NCBI GenBank assembly: GCA_009841145.1
Contig: VXMJ01000101.1
Location: 1-44,564, forward strand
From: Caldilineaceae bacterium SB0661_bin_34
GTDB taxonomy: Bacteria > Chloroflexota > Anaerolineae > Caldilineales > Caldilineaceae
DNA: 44,564 nucleotides
Direction: 5' to 3'
The position numbers were made by a program, and so were the translations under genes. The notes beneath the pieces are model-generated. The model saw nothing but the letters and a program-made list of their open reading frames with translations, was not told where the DNA came from and did no database searches. Position 1 is the first letter of the stretch. The number at the start of each line of letters is the position of its first letter. Positions 24,519-34,134 of this stretch are shown piece by piece.

Positions 24519-25955
24519 ATGGATGCGATCCGCTTTGGTACAGATGGCTGGCGGGGCCGGATAGCCCGCGACTACACCTTTGCCAACGTCCGGCGGTGCG
24601 CACAGGGATTTGCGACTTGGCTGAAGCGCCGGCCCGACCAGGGGCGCGGCCAAGTGGTGATTGGCTACGACCGCCGTTTCCAAAGCGATGCCTTTGCGGC
24701 AGGCGCCGCGGAAGTGTTGGCAGGGAACGGCTACCGGGTGCTGCTGACGGACCGTCCCACACCAACCCCGATCATTTCGTTCGGCATTGCGGACACCGGC
24801 TCGCTCGGCGGCATCAATATCACGGCCAGCCACAATCCGCCGGCCGACAACGGCTTCAAGGTGCGGGATCAGACCGGCGGCGCGGTGCCGCCCGAGCAGC
24901 TCGGCAAGATCGAAGCCTGCATTCCGGCCATGGACAGCCGAGCCCACATCCAAAGCCAGGACTTGGACAAGGCCCTGGCGGACGGATCCGTCCGCTACTT
25001 TGATCCGGGAACGGCGTACAGCGCGCGGGTTGCCGAACTGGTGGACCTGGTTCCCCTGCGCGCGGCCGATTTGATGGTGCAGGTGGATGCGATGTGGGGC
25101 AACGGCGCAGGCTGGCTGCCACGCTTCCTCGACGGGGGTTGCATCAAGGTGTCCGAAATCCACGGTGAGCACAATCCCCTGTTCCCCGACATGCAGCGGC
25201 CGGAACCGATTCCGCCCAACGTGGACGCCGGCCTGGCAGCCGCCCGGGCGGTCCGGGCCGACTGCACGCTGATCCTGGACGGCGACGCGGACCGGTGCGG
25301 TTTCGGCGATGAACAGGGCCGGTTCGTCGACCAGTTGCGCGTGTTCGGTTTGTTGGCCTACTACCTGTTGGAAGTGCGCGGCGAGCGCGGTCCGATCGTC
25401 AAGACACTGAGCACCACCTCGATGCTGGATCGTCTGGGAGAACACTACGGCGTGCCCGTGCACGAAACCGGCGTTGGGTTTAAATATGTGGCACCTGCCA
25501 TGCTGTCAACCGAGGCCCTGATTGGAGGTGAGGAGAGCGGCGGCTACGCCTTCCGCAACCATGTGCCGGAACGGGACGGTATTCTGGCCAATCTGTGCCT
25601 CCTAGACCTGATGGTCCGCACGGGCCGCCGCCCCAGCGAACTCATTGAGGACCTGTTCGCGATTACCGGAACCCACCACTATGCCCGCCGCGATCTGAAG
25701 CTGGCCGACGACGCCATGAAACAGGCCGCTGTGGCCGCCCTGGACCGAGTTGATGTGGACAATCTGGCCTTGGGTGGACGCCGGGTCACCGCCCTGGACC
25801 GTACCGACGGCTACAAGTTCAAGCTTGAAGACGGTGGCTGGGTGCTCATCCGGTTTTCGGGCACGGAACCGCTGATCCGGGTCTACACGGAAATTTCCGA
25901 CGCCGCGGCCACCGACGGTGTCCTCGACGATGGCGTCGCGCTGACAGGTGTCTGA
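24519..25955 (+). CDS. Phosphoglucomutase/phosphomannomutase family phosphohexomutase
   Basis: The protein has about 478 residues from ATG 24519 ([13 protein letters not shown]). The phosphoserine loop is in [13 protein letters not shown]. The Mg-binding loop is [10 protein letters not shown], the sugar-binding loop is [10 protein letters not shown], and the phosphate-binding loop is [12 protein letters not shown]. All four alpha-D-phosphohexomutase elements are present in order and the length is usual. It interconverts hexose 1- and 6-phosphates for polysaccharide or nucleotide-sugar supply. Whether it prefers glucose or mannose cannot be told by reading. Its stop overlaps the GTG start of the tatD-like gene by 8 bp. 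Confidence 0.92.
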   Translation: MDAIRFGTDGWRGRIARDYTFANVRRCAQGFATWLKRRPDQGRGQVVIGYDRRFQSDAFAAGAAEVLAGNGYRVLLTDRPTPTPIISFGIADTGSLGGINITASHNPPADNGFKVRDQTGGAVPPEQLGKIEACIPAMDSRAHIQSQDLDKALADGSVRYFDPGTAYSARVAELVDLVPLRAADLMVQVDAMWGNGAGWLPRFLDGGCIKVSEIHGEHNPLFPDMQRPEPIPPNVDAGLAAARAVRADCTLILDGDADRCGFGDEQGRFVDQLRVFGLLAYYLLEVRGERGPIVKTLSTTSMLDRLGEHYGVPVHETGVGFKYVAPAMLSTEALIGGEESGGYAFRNHVPERDGILANLCLLDLMVRTGRRPSELIEDLFAITGTHHYARRDLKLADDAMKQAAVAALDRVDVDNLALGGRRVTALDRTDGYKFKLEDGGWVLIRFSGTEPLIRVYTEISDAAATDGVLDDGVALTGV

Positions 25956-26814
25956 AAAACACGTACGCGGGCCCTATCCGGAGGCGGCACCCGCCGCGAT
26001 CGTCGACACGCACTGTCATCTGGCGATCTCCGAATTCGAAGAGGATCGGCCGGAAGTCCTGCACCGGGCCCGCCGGGCAGGCGTGCGCTGGTTCGTCCAT
26101 GCCGGAACCAACCACGAGGATTCGGCCGACGCGATTGCCCTCGCCCGCAAACACCGCGACGTCAAGGTCGCGGTGGGTTTCCATCCCCGGTGGATCGGCC
26201 ACCGCCCACCGGATTGGACCCTCCGGCTGGAACGATTGACATCGACCCCGGAGGTAGTCGCCGTGGGCGAAATCGGCCTGGACTACTACCGCAGGTCCGA
26301 CAACAAGCCGGATCAGAAGGAAGCCTTCCGTCAGCAGTTGGACTTTGCGGCCGCGCGCGGCCTGCCCGTCATCATCCACTGCCGGGATGCCTGGGAGGAT
26401 GTGATGGCCATCTTGTGCCGGTGGCAGGAATCCTCCGGGTTCAGGGACAGTTCCCTGGCACAACGTCCGGTGCGCGGGGTTCTGCATGCCTTCAGCGGGA
26501 TGGCATCCCATGTCCGCACCGCCGGGGATCTGGGCTTCATGATTGGCCTGGGAGGCCCAGTCACATTCCGCAATGCGCGGGATCTCCATACCCTGGTGCC
26601 CAGCTTGCCCCTGGACCAGCTCCTGCTTGAGACGGATTGTCCCTACCTGGCCCCCCATCCCCACCGGGGCCGCCGCAACGAACCGGCCCTGCTGCCCCTG
26701 GTTTGTGCCCGGATTGCGGAACTCCGAGGCCAGACGGCAACTGAAGTTGCCAACGTTACGACCGCCAACGCCATGCGGTGTTTCGGCCTGCCCCAACCGG
26801 TTCCGGCAACGTGA
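25948..26814 (+). CDS. tatD: TatD-family metal-dependent DNase
   Basis: The 288-residue protein starts at GTG 25948. It carries the TatD metal-binding set: DTHCHL near the N-terminus, [27 protein letters not shown] and [16 protein letters not shown]. The fold is the amidohydrolase-like TIM barrel, with a 3'-5' exonuclease and repair or quality-control role in characterised members. It overlaps the phosphohexomutase gene upstream and the prenyl synthase gene downstream (GTGA), forming a three-gene translationally coupled string. Confidence 0.92.
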   Translation: MSEKHVRGPYPEAAPAAIVDTHCHLAISEFEEDRPEVLHRARRAGVRWFVHAGTNHEDSADAIALARKHRDVKVAVGFHPRWIGHRPPDWTLRLERLTSTPEVVAVGEIGLDYYRRSDNKPDQKEAFRQQLDFAAARGLPVIIHCRDAWEDVMAILCRWQESSGFRDSSLAQRPVRGVLHAFSGMASHVRTAGDLGFMIGLGGPVTFRNARDLHTLVPSLPLDQLLLETDCPYLAPHPHRGRRNEPALLPLVCARIAELRGQTATEVANVTTANAMRCFGLPQPVPAT

Positions 26815-27854
26815 CAGGCCCACCTGCGGCCGCTTCGCCGCCGTCCCCGAACCTGATGTCCCTGTTGGAACCGGTCGCAGGGGATCTGGCGCGGGTGGAG
26901 GCGATGATGGCACACCGGGATGTCACGGGCCTGCAATCCCTAAGGAAGGCCTACCGGGACATCCTGGCCCGTGGCGGCAAGCGCCTCAGGCCCGCCATGG
27001 CGCTGCTGTGCGCCGGGCTGGTACCGACCCGCGATGCCGTGGAACTGCCCGACTCCGTGATCTCCCTGGCTGCGGCCGTGGAGATGCTGCACACGGCCAC
27101 ACTGGTACACGACGACGTTATCGACGGTTCGGCGCTGCGTCGGGGGGCTCCGACACTCAATTCGGTCTGGCCGCAGGGATCCACGGTCTTGGCAGGCAAC
27201 TACATGTTTGGTCAGGCTTCCCACTTCATCGCATTGACCGGACATGCCCGGGTAATTCAGGTGTTCAGCGAAACACTGCGGGAACTGGTCGAGGGCGAGA
27301 TCCTGCAGATGCACGCAATGCACGAGTTTCAGCTGGCACGCAACAGCTACTTCCACCGCATTGCCTGCAAGACATCCAGCATCTTCCGCGTTGCGACCGA
27401 AGGAGCGGCCCTGCTGCAGAGCTTCAGCGCCGACCGAGTCCGCCGACTGAAGCAGTTCGGCGTGCGGTTCGGCCTGGCCTTTCAGGTGGTGGACGACATC
27501 CTTGACTACACCGGCGACCAAGCAGACTTGGGCAAGCCGGCTGGCAGCGACCTGCTGAGCGGACACTGCACGCTGCCCTTCTTCCTCTACATGCAGGGCC
27601 ATCCCGATCGGGAGATGCTCATTGCCGAAATCCGCGAGGCCAGTTCCTATCGGAACCGGGAACCCGCGGTCTGGGCCGATCGCATCCGGAGCTTCGTGGC
27701 GGATGTTTGTGCCTCGGATGCCATCCGGGAGTCGTATCGCGTGGCGCGCGGCCATGTCGACGCGGGCCTGGCCTGCCTCGAACTCTTTCCCGACTCGGAA
27801 GGCCGGCGGGCACTGACAGCCCTGGGCCAAGAGATCCTGCAGCGCAGGACCTGA
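26811..27854 (+). CDS. Polyprenyl diphosphate synthase (trans-isoprenyl)
   Basis: The protein has about 347 residues from GTG 26811, overlapping the tatD stop, or 333 from ATG 26856. The first Asp-rich motif is LVHDDVIDGS and the second is VVDDILDYTGD. GGKRLRPAM supplies the diphosphate-binding Lys and Arg. It condenses isopentenyl diphosphate into the long chain for quinone side chains or carrier lipids, in the manner of octaprenyl/heptaprenyl synthase B subunits. Chain length cannot be fixed from the visible residues. It is the last member of the coupled string. Confidence 0.92.
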   Translation: MTGPPAAASPPSPNLMSLLEPVAGDLARVEAMMAHRDVTGLQSLRKAYRDILARGGKRLRPAMALLCAGLVPTRDAVELPDSVISLAAAVEMLHTATLVHDDVIDGSALRRGAPTLNSVWPQGSTVLAGNYMFGQASHFIALTGHARVIQVFSETLRELVEGEILQMHAMHEFQLARNSYFHRIACKTSSIFRVATEGAALLQSFSADRVRRLKQFGVRFGLAFQVVDDILDYTGDQADLGKPAGSDLLSGHCTLPFFLYMQGHPDREMLIAEIREASSYRNREPAVWADRIRSFVADVCASDAIRESYRVARGHVDAGLACLELFPDSEGRRALTALGQEILQRRT

Positions 27855-28357
27855 ACACATCCCGGCCTCCGGAACCTGCACCAATCCAAACAAGCCCCCA
27901 CTTTGCACACGGCCTGACCAAACGTGAAGCATGTTGGGGCAGGCAATGGGGTTGATGCTTCATCGCCGCCGTCGTCGGGTGTTGTGCCGATGACCTTCCG
28001 CGATCTCGGCATCTCGTGAATGGAGGGTGAACTCTCCGTCCGGAGTTTCAAGTTGACCGCGGTGTTGACGCGCGGTCCATGCCCCAACATTGGACACGGC
28101 AGGCATACCGGCAGCACATCGCCAAATCCATGCGGGCCTTCCGATTGCCTCTGCCGGAACTGGTCCTGATGGACGGACAGATACGCTCCAGTCTGTCCAC
28201 AGCCACCGAATGGACATGCACCTTGCAGAGCAGTTTGGCTGTGAACGCGTACAGGGACGCGTCGGGCAAGACCTTCGCCAACTGCCGGTTCCGCAACAGA
28301 CCAACCCGGATTGGAATCTTTGTAGAATGGCATCATCCATGTAGCGGGAGGCGGAAC
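27855..28357. other. 503-bp gap before Uma2 gene, no recognised gene
   Basis: The Uma2 frame stays open back to 28079, but that part has no conserved sequence and lies before a good ribosome site. Minus-strand frames here show no motif. A TAGAAT hexamer (28323-28328), 30 bp before the Uma2 start, is a possible -10 without a clear -35. I see no repeat array, RNA gene or strong terminator. Confidence 0.4.
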
Positions 28358-29545
28358 ATGGCTGCGGTTGATGTACAGGTACGGCCGTCCGCCACGGAGG
28401 CGGCCAATGGTTGGGTTCGTGTTCCGACCATGGACATTGCCGATCCGGACATGACGCGGAAAGCACGCCAAGCGCGGGCCGCTTGGCGACGGAAGCACCT
28501 TGATGAATGGCACCGCGATCTGAAGACCCTGTACCACTTCGATCCGGAGTTCATCTATGACCCCGCCCACGAATACGACCAGGAATCCACCACCGACCCC
28601 GACTATGGGGCCGAAGGCGTCCACTTTCTTGAATTCGATGCGGATGGCGTTGTGAGTCCTCTGGAAAAACGGGCGCGGAAAGTCCAGGAGCGCAGTGCCG
28701 GCACGGCCGCGGACACGCTTGCCCATACGGATCTTGAGGCGGACTATGAAGTGGAAGTCCGCTTTCGCCCCGACACCATTGCACGCGTCAACCAAGCCAC
28801 CAATGAAAGCCACCCTGTCAGAAAAGGCGTGCGACCCGACATGCTGGTGCGGGCAGCCATGTCGGCGCTGGAACGAGAACGGTTGATGCCCAATGGCATC
28901 CTGAGGCTCGACCTGGACGCACCTGTCCCGCCGCTGGTGCTGGAAGTGGTGTCCGAAGGCTCGGCGAATCGGGATCTTCACTACAAGAAGCTCCTGTATG
29001 CCGCGGCGGGGGTCTCGGAGTACCTAGTGTACGACCTCGGTGGCAAGCGGGGATCGGATTCGCCTCGGGAACTCCTGATGTACCGGCTGGAAGGTGGTTC
29101 CTACCGGCAGGAACCCGCCGCGGACGAGTACTGGAGCAACGTGTTTGGCACGCATGTGCGCTTCCAGCCGGACGCGCGGGAACGCGATGAGGAGTTTCGC
29201 GGGGTGGCAGAAGAGGAACGCTCCCCCCCACGCTTCCAGTGGTGGGACCCCGACACCGAACGCTGGCGGGACCGTGAAACCGACCGGGAGCACGAACGGA
29301 TCGTTGAAGCCGCGGCGGCTATGCGTTTGTTCCTGGAAGATGTGCTGTCGACGGCGGTCTTGGACCGCATCGAGAGTGTCTGGCTCTACAACAGACCTCC
29401 CGAAGGCTATCTCCAGGCCATCCACGCCGTTCTGCAAACACCCGCGGCATGGCGAATGCTGTTGCCGGACAATCCGGAAGGTGACAGCGATCCGGACCAG
29501 CCGACCGCAACGCGCAAGCCGGGACCAACCCTCGGTACCCGGTAG
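28358..29545 (+). CDS. Uma2-family (DUF820) putative endonuclease with long N- and C-terminal extensions
   Basis: The protein has about 395 residues from ATG 28358, behind GGGAGGCGG. The PD-(D/E)xK-like core lies in the middle: VRKGVRPDMLV (Asp), then PPLVLEVVSEGSANRDLHYKKLLYAAAGVSEYLVYD in consecutive pieces, carrying the Glu and Lys. Core-only Uma2 proteins are about 190 residues. Here there is a charged N-terminal part of about 150 residues rich in Asp/Tyr/His, and a C-terminal RDRETDREHERIVEAAAA helix. The function of this expanded bacterial family is not settled. It stands alone with a 22-bp palindrome downstream. Confidence 0.82.
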   Translation: MAAVDVQVRPSATEAANGWVRVPTMDIADPDMTRKARQARAAWRRKHLDEWHRDLKTLYHFDPEFIYDPAHEYDQESTTDPDYGAEGVHFLEFDADGVVSPLEKRARKVQERSAGTAADTLAHTDLEADYEVEVRFRPDTIARVNQATNESHPVRKGVRPDMLVRAAMSALERERLMPNGILRLDLDAPVPPLVLEVVSEGSANRDLHYKKLLYAAAGVSEYLVYDLGGKRGSDSPRELLMYRLEGGSYRQEPAADEYWSNVFGTHVRFQPDARERDEEFRGVAEEERSPPRFQWWDPDTERWRDRETDREHERIVEAAAAMRLFLEDVLSTAVLDRIESVWLYNRPPEGYLQAIHAVLQTPAAWRMLLPDNPEGDSDPDQPTATRKPGPTLGTR

Positions 29546-29588
29546 TGCAATGAAGGTGGGTCAGCGGTAAGGCCTGGACACCGCAGCA

Positions 29589-29610
29589 TTCCCCGCACCG
29601 GTGCGGGGAA
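29589..29610. terminator. Perfect 22-bp palindrome between Uma2 and oxygenase genes
   Basis: The 11-base arm TTCCCCGCACC (29589-29599) is followed directly by its exact complement (29600-29610). It sits 44 bp after the Uma2 stop and about 105 bp before the next start, with no T-run. It could be a hairpin terminator or a protein-binding site. Its core resembles a type I-E CRISPR repeat, but there is only one copy. Confidence 0.4.
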
Positions 29611-29714
29611 GTTGATCAAACCTGTCGCCCAAAGGGCCGCGACCTTCCGTCCTGTATCCTGAATACCGTCCTTGGAACCATCGCCGTTCCGTCATCACCT
29701 TTCATAAGGCCGCC

Positions 29715-30614
29715 ATGGAGAACTTCCAGCACCCGCGCGTGACCGCCGACACCGATCCGGAACTTGTGGACTACATGTTCGATCTGCACGGCTACATGAT
29801 CCTGGACCAGGCCATTGCCAAGCAGGACCTGGACGAGATGAACCAGTGGGTCGACGACCACTGGTCTTATGTCAAAAATCCCCGCCCCAAGACCGACCGC
29901 GCCGAGGTAGATCCCTGGATTGGCCATGTCGAAACCCACAGCTACAGCGAGGACGACGGCGTCAACTTCCAGAACATTGTGGAAGGGGGGCCGGTCTTCG
30001 AGCGGCTGATCGACTATCCCGCCTGGCTGCCGCTGGTCAAGCGATACGTCAACGAGGTCAACGGCCTGTCAATCCACGAAAACCTCCTCAACGTGCGGGG
30101 ACCGGGCGGCTTTCTCTGGATCCACAGCGGTGGGCACGCGCCCCTCTTCTACTTCACCTTTCGGCAGGCCAACACCGGCGAGTGGATGGTGGGGCAGATC
30201 AACATCCTGATGGCCCTGGGCGACATCGGACCCGGGGACGGGGCCACCTCCATCGTGCCCGGCAGCCACCGGGCCACGCTGGCCCATCCCCGTCTGGTGC
30301 GGGAAGGTCAGGGCATCATCGCCGCGGTCGACGAACGCGAAGCGGCGGGCACCGCCTATGGCGCCAAGGAGGTCTACCTCAAGGCCGGCGACGCCCTGTT
30401 CTTCGCCGACTGTGTCACCCACGGATCGGCGGAACGGACCAATCCCGGCTACCGGCGCGCCGTTATCTACCGCTATTCGCCGCGAACCCTGCGGACGCGG
30501 TTCAACTACCAGCTGTCGCCGGAACTGGAGCGGCGGCTTACCCTGGAACGCCTGGAAATCCTGCAGCCCATCGAACCCCGCTCCCCGGATCGCATCAAGC
30601 CGTTCACACGATGA
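29715..30614 (+). CDS. PhyH-family oxygenase with H-x-G in place of the H-x-D metal motif
   Basis: The 299-residue protein has the PhyH layout: LHGYMILDQAI, then the metal region GFLWIHSGGHAP, then INILMALGDIGPGDGATSIVPGSHR, a distal His in CVTHGSAERTN, and Arg in YRRAVIYRYSP for 2-oxoglutarate. The carboxylate ligand expected two residues after the first His is Gly (His-Ser-Gly). This matches a sub-branch of bacterial PhyH proteins that carries HGG or HSG. A missing carboxylate is also the mark of Fe(II)/2-oxoglutarate halogenases, so the chemistry is open. It overlaps the glycosyltransferase gene by 4 bp. Confidence 0.85.
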   Translation: MENFQHPRVTADTDPELVDYMFDLHGYMILDQAIAKQDLDEMNQWVDDHWSYVKNPRPKTDRAEVDPWIGHVETHSYSEDDGVNFQNIVEGGPVFERLIDYPAWLPLVKRYVNEVNGLSIHENLLNVRGPGGFLWIHSGGHAPLFYFTFRQANTGEWMVGQINILMALGDIGPGDGATSIVPGSHRATLAHPRLVREGQGIIAAVDEREAAGTAYGAKEVYLKAGDALFFADCVTHGSAERTNPGYRRAVIYRYSPRTLRTRFNYQLSPELERRLTLERLEILQPIEPRSPDRIKPFTR

Positions 30615-31630
30615 ACCGGACGGGAGAGGACACGGAGCACACCGCCCCGGACCTGTCATTGGTGCTGGTCAGCTGGAATGTCTGGGACCATGTGCGTGCC
30701 TGCCTGGACGAACTGGAAGCACACAGCCGCGCCACCGGTGAGGCCACTGTCCGCGCGCTGCCCTCCACGGAAGCCGGACAGCCCACTCTGACGTTCGAGG
30801 TGGTGCTGGTCGATGCCGCCAGCGGCGATGCCACCCCGGACCTGGTCCCGGTCCGCTTTCCCTGGGTCCGATTCCTGCCACAGCGGGACAACACCGGCTT
30901 CTCGCGGGGCAACAACATCGGATGGCGGGCTGCCCGCAGCGGATCGGTTTTTCTGGTGAATCCGGATACGTTGGTCAACCCCGCCGCCCTCCGTGAATTG
31001 CACCGAGCCCTGTGGAGCCGTCCCGACATAGGCCTTGTGGGGCCCCGCCTGGTGCGGAGCAACGGCGAGCTGCAACCGTCTCGGCGCCGGTTCCCCCAAC
31101 GCCTGACCGGCTTCTGGGAAAGCACCTGGCTGGGTCGTGCCTGGCCCGAGAACCCGTGGGCCCGGCGCTACCACTGCCGGCAATGGCCGGACGACTTTCG
31201 ACAGGAGGTGGACTGGCTGGAGGGCGCGGCCCTGATGGTGCGGAGGGACGTGCTGGAGGGAGTCGACGGATTCGACGAACGCCTGTTCATGTACAGCGAG
31301 GAAACCGATCTCTGCCTGCGCATCCGGGAGGCCGGTTGGCGCATCCAATACTGCCCCGAGGCGGAAATCATTCACCACGGCGGGGTAAGTTCGGACCAGG
31401 TGCCGGCCCAGACCCACATCATCTTCAACACCAGCAAGGTCCTTTACTACCGCAAGCACTTCGGCGTGTTGTGGGCCGAGCTCCTGCGCCGGTTCCTGCT
31501 GTGCGAGTTCGCCCTGCAACTGGGGCTGGAATTTGCCAAACTACTGGTTGGCCACCGCGTTGCGCTGCGGCGCGACCGGCTCCACAGCTATTGGCGAGTC
31601 CTCGGCACCGGGCTGCGTCCAACAGGCTGA
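30611..31630 (+). CDS. Glycosyltransferase family 2, rhamnosyltransferase-like
   Basis: The 339-residue protein starts at the ATGA overlap with the preceding oxygenase stop. The GT-A nucleotide-binding start is LSLVLVSWNVWDHVRACLDEL. The donor site includes DNTGFSRGNNIG and the metal-binding FLVNPDTLV. The acceptor side carries WLEGAALMVRRDVLEGVDGFDERLFMYSEETDLCLRIREAGW in consecutive pieces (the ED motif is EETD). The C-terminal helical part is amphipathic and basic, fitting membrane association. It probably transfers a sugar in surface-polysaccharide assembly. The coupling to an oxygenase is unusual. Confidence 0.9.
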   Translation: MNRTGEDTEHTAPDLSLVLVSWNVWDHVRACLDELEAHSRATGEATVRALPSTEAGQPTLTFEVVLVDAASGDATPDLVPVRFPWVRFLPQRDNTGFSRGNNIGWRAARSGSVFLVNPDTLVNPAALRELHRALWSRPDIGLVGPRLVRSNGELQPSRRRFPQRLTGFWESTWLGRAWPENPWARRYHCRQWPDDFRQEVDWLEGAALMVRRDVLEGVDGFDERLFMYSEETDLCLRIREAGWRIQYCPEAEIIHHGGVSSDQVPAQTHIIFNTSKVLYYRKHFGVLWAELLRRFLLCEFALQLGLEFAKLLVGHRVALRRDRLHSYWRVLGTGLRPTG

Positions 31631-31661
31631 CATACTAGGATTCAGAGGAATCAAACCACCC

Positions 31662-33038
31662 ATGGCAACACAGAACAATGCCCCGGCGGGGGGCATGCGC
31701 GACTTCCTGCCCGTGGAGGCCGGCCGACGGCAGGCGGTAATTCACACGATCCAGGAGGTGTATCGCACCTGGGGTTTCCTGCCCTTGGAGACTCCCGCCC
31801 TGGAGCGGCTCGCAACGCTGCAGGGCAAATACGGCGAAGAGGGCGAGAACCTCATGTACAAGGTTCTCAAGCGCGGGGCCAAGCTGGATAGGGCCCTGGC
31901 TTCCGACCCGCGGCCGGACGACTTGGCTGACATGGGCCTGCGCTACGACCTGACAGTCCCCCTGGCCCGGGTCATGGCAGCCCATCAGGCCGACCTGCCC
32001 GCCATCTTCAAGCGCTACCAGATCCAGTCGGTGTTTCGCGCCGACCGCCCGGCGCGCGGCCGCTACCGGGAATTCAGCCAGTGCGATGTGGACATCGTCG
32101 GTGTCGCGGGGGTGGACGCCGAAGCCGATGTGCTGGGTGCCGCCGCCGAAAGCTTGTGCCGCCTGGGATTCAAACAACCGGACGACTTCACACTGCGGCT
32201 CAACCACCGCCAGGTACTCGCGGGGCTGCTGGCCCGGGCCGGCATTCCCGAACAGCTTGCCGGCGAGGCCATGGTGGCCGTCGACAAGGCGGACAAAATC
32301 GGACTGGACGGTGTACGGCGCGAACTGGCGGAGCGCGGCATTGCTCCGGCCGCTGGCGACACCTTCCTGACGATGGCCTCTGACATGTCGGAACTGGCGT
32401 CCACGAAGGAATTGCTAACCATACTGGCCGACTGGCTGGGCGACTCCGGTCCGACTGGGGAAGGGGTTGCGGATTTGAAGCAGTTGACCGACCTGCTGGA
32501 AGCGGGACCCGCGGCCGGCCGCTATCGCATCGACCCGCTTCTGGCCCGGGGTCTCGGCTACTACACCGGAGCCATCTACGAAGTGCAGTTTCCCGACTTC
32601 TCGGGTTCCGGAGGCGGCGGCGGACGCTACGACAATCTCCTGGGCATGTTCTCGGGCCGTTCGGTGCCAGCCTGTGGATTCAGCTTTGGTCTCGAACGGG
32701 TGCTTCTGATAATGGACGAGCGCGGCATGTTCGGAGCCGGGATGGAACGAGGCCCACAGGTATTGGTGGCCCAGATGGATCCGGCGGTCGCCGGCCACGT
32801 ACACCGCGCGGCGAACCAGTTGAGGCAAGCCGGCCTGCGTACGGACCTGTATCCGTCAGCCGGCCGTCTGGGGCGGCAGTTCCGGTACGCTGAGAGCCAA
32901 GGAATCCGCTACGTGGCCCTGGCCGGCGCCAGCGAGGCCGAGGCTGGCCAGTTGTCGGTCAAGGACCTGGAGACCGGTGAACAGACGACCCTGCCCACAG
33001 CCGATGCCGTGGCGCGGCTCAGGACCCTGCTGGACTGA
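31662..33038 (+). CDS. hisS: Histidyl-tRNA synthetase
   Basis: The 458-residue protein starts at ATG 31662, with AGAGGAA as a plausible ribosome site 13-20 bp upstream. Class II motifs are present: motif 1 region GFLPLETPALE, motif 2 QIQSVFRADRPARGRYREFSQCDVD (as adjacent segments), the HisRS-specific LARGLGYYTGAIYEV, GGGGRYDNL and motif 3 CGFSFGLERV. The C-terminal anticodon-binding domain follows (QVLVAQMDPAVAGH). It charges tRNA-His in the cytoplasm. The length is typical. The aldolase gene follows after 23 bp. Confidence 0.95.
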   Translation: MATQNNAPAGGMRDFLPVEAGRRQAVIHTIQEVYRTWGFLPLETPALERLATLQGKYGEEGENLMYKVLKRGAKLDRALASDPRPDDLADMGLRYDLTVPLARVMAAHQADLPAIFKRYQIQSVFRADRPARGRYREFSQCDVDIVGVAGVDAEADVLGAAAESLCRLGFKQPDDFTLRLNHRQVLAGLLARAGIPEQLAGEAMVAVDKADKIGLDGVRRELAERGIAPAAGDTFLTMASDMSELASTKELLTILADWLGDSGPTGEGVADLKQLTDLLEAGPAAGRYRIDPLLARGLGYYTGAIYEVQFPDFSGSGGGGGRYDNLLGMFSGRSVPACGFSFGLERVLLIMDERGMFGAGMERGPQVLVAQMDPAVAGHVHRAANQLRQAGLRTDLYPSAGRLGRQFRYAESQGIRYVALAGASEAEAGQLSVKDLETGEQTTLPTADAVARLRTLLD

Positions 33039-33061
33039 AACCCGACAACGAGCCCACAAAC

Positions 33062-33844
33062 ATGTTTCGCAACAACCTCAAGGCCCGCCTTGCAGAAGGC
33101 AAGGTTCCGGTCGGCCATATGATTTGGGAGTTCGCCACCCGGGGCATGGCGACGATGGCGGAGACTGCCGGCCTGGACTTTGTCCTCATCGACATGGAGC
33201 ACGGCCCTTTTTCGGCCGCGCAGGTGGCCGACTTGATCGCCTGGTTCCGGGGCACTTCCGTGACGCCGATGGTACGGGTGCCGATGCCAGAATACCACTT
33301 CATCGCGCGCATGTTGGACGCCGGAGCCCTGGGCATCATGACTCCCAATGTGCGGGACGGAGCGACCGCAAGGCACATTGCCCAGTCCGTGCGCTATGCG
33401 CCCGCGGGCCGGCGGGGCCTGGGACTGGGGGGCTCGGTGTCCGGCTACGAGGCGGTGGATTTCCGGTCCTTCATGGATGCCAGCAACGAAGCGGTCACCA
33501 TCATCAACCAAATCGAAAGCCAGGAGGGACTGGACAACCTGGAGGAGATTGTGGAGGCGGGCACGGACGTGCTTTGGGTCGGTCAGGCTGATCTATCCCA
33601 GTCGCTGGGCATTCCGGGGGAATTCGGCCATCCCAGGTTCAAGGCTGCGCTGACACAGGTGGTGGACTGCGCCAGGGCCTACGGTCTGGGGGCGGGCATC
33701 CAGCCAACCGATGAAGGCCAGATGATGGATTGGCGGGACGCGGGTTTCAACGTGATCTCCTACAGCGTCGACACCGCCGTGTACGCCGCGGCACTGGCCG
33801 CGGGTTGCGAGGCCGTACGCGGCACCGAGGATGCCAAAACCTGA
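33062..33844 (+). CDS. HpcH/HpaI-family class II aldolase
   Basis: The 260-residue protein has the family's TIM-barrel markers: GLDFVLIDMEHGPFS, MVRVPMPEYHFIARMLDAGALGIMTPNV (as adjacent segments), the metal ligand Glu in QIESQEGLDNLEEI, and Asp in VGQADLSQSLGIPG. These fit 2-keto-3-deoxy acid aldolases such as HpaI or the rhamnonate-type enzymes. They cleave a 2-keto-3-deoxy sugar acid or homoprotocatechuate product to pyruvate plus an aldehyde, using a divalent metal. It could finish a sugar-acid pathway like the one suggested at 792-6408, but the linkage is inference. It lies directly after hisS. Confidence 0.9.
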   Translation: MFRNNLKARLAEGKVPVGHMIWEFATRGMATMAETAGLDFVLIDMEHGPFSAAQVADLIAWFRGTSVTPMVRVPMPEYHFIARMLDAGALGIMTPNVRDGATARHIAQSVRYAPAGRRGLGLGGSVSGYEAVDFRSFMDASNEAVTIINQIESQEGLDNLEEIVEAGTDVLWVGQADLSQSLGIPGEFGHPRFKAALTQVVDCARAYGLGAGIQPTDEGQMMDWRDAGFNVISYSVDTAVYAAALAAGCEAVRGTEDAKT

Positions 33845-34082
33845 GTCCAGGTGAACACGGCAGCCATTGCATTCCTGGACCTCGCCGGGAATTCTCCGGA
33901 GCTGCAATCACCGTCTGCAACTTGGCAATCCGCGGGTTCGCTGTAGGAACGGGCAAGCCTGGGTAGAAGGCCGCGACGAGAGTTCATTAACCGGTGGTTG
34001 ATAGGCACACAACCAAGCCTGGAGGATCCAGAGTCATGGGCTGGTTCACACAAACATCAACCAAAACCGAAACTGTGCAGAT

Positions 34083-34111
34083 TTGACACAGGATGTCCGC
34101 ACAGCCATAAT
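34083..34111 (+). promoter_or_regulatory. Consensus sigma-70-type promoter for the methionine operon
   Basis: TTGACA (34083-34088) and CATAAT (34106-34111) are separated by exactly 17 bp. Transcription would begin near 34118, just ahead of the SAM riboswitch at 34135. This is the best promoter in the window. Confidence 0.85.
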
Positions 34112-34134
34112 CCCGGCCACAACTGAACAGTTGC

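Noticed and set aside
23541-25463. 640-residue open frame on the minus strand
   Set aside because: Only the part from ATG 24305 matches a protein family; the rest is antisense to the phosphohexomutase gene.
28079-28357. N-terminal extension of the Uma2 gene
   Set aside because: In-frame but without conserved sequence; ATG 28358 has a good ribosome site (GGGAGGCGG).
29589-29610. CRISPR array
   Set aside because: Only one repeat-like unit, no spacers and no cas genes in the window.
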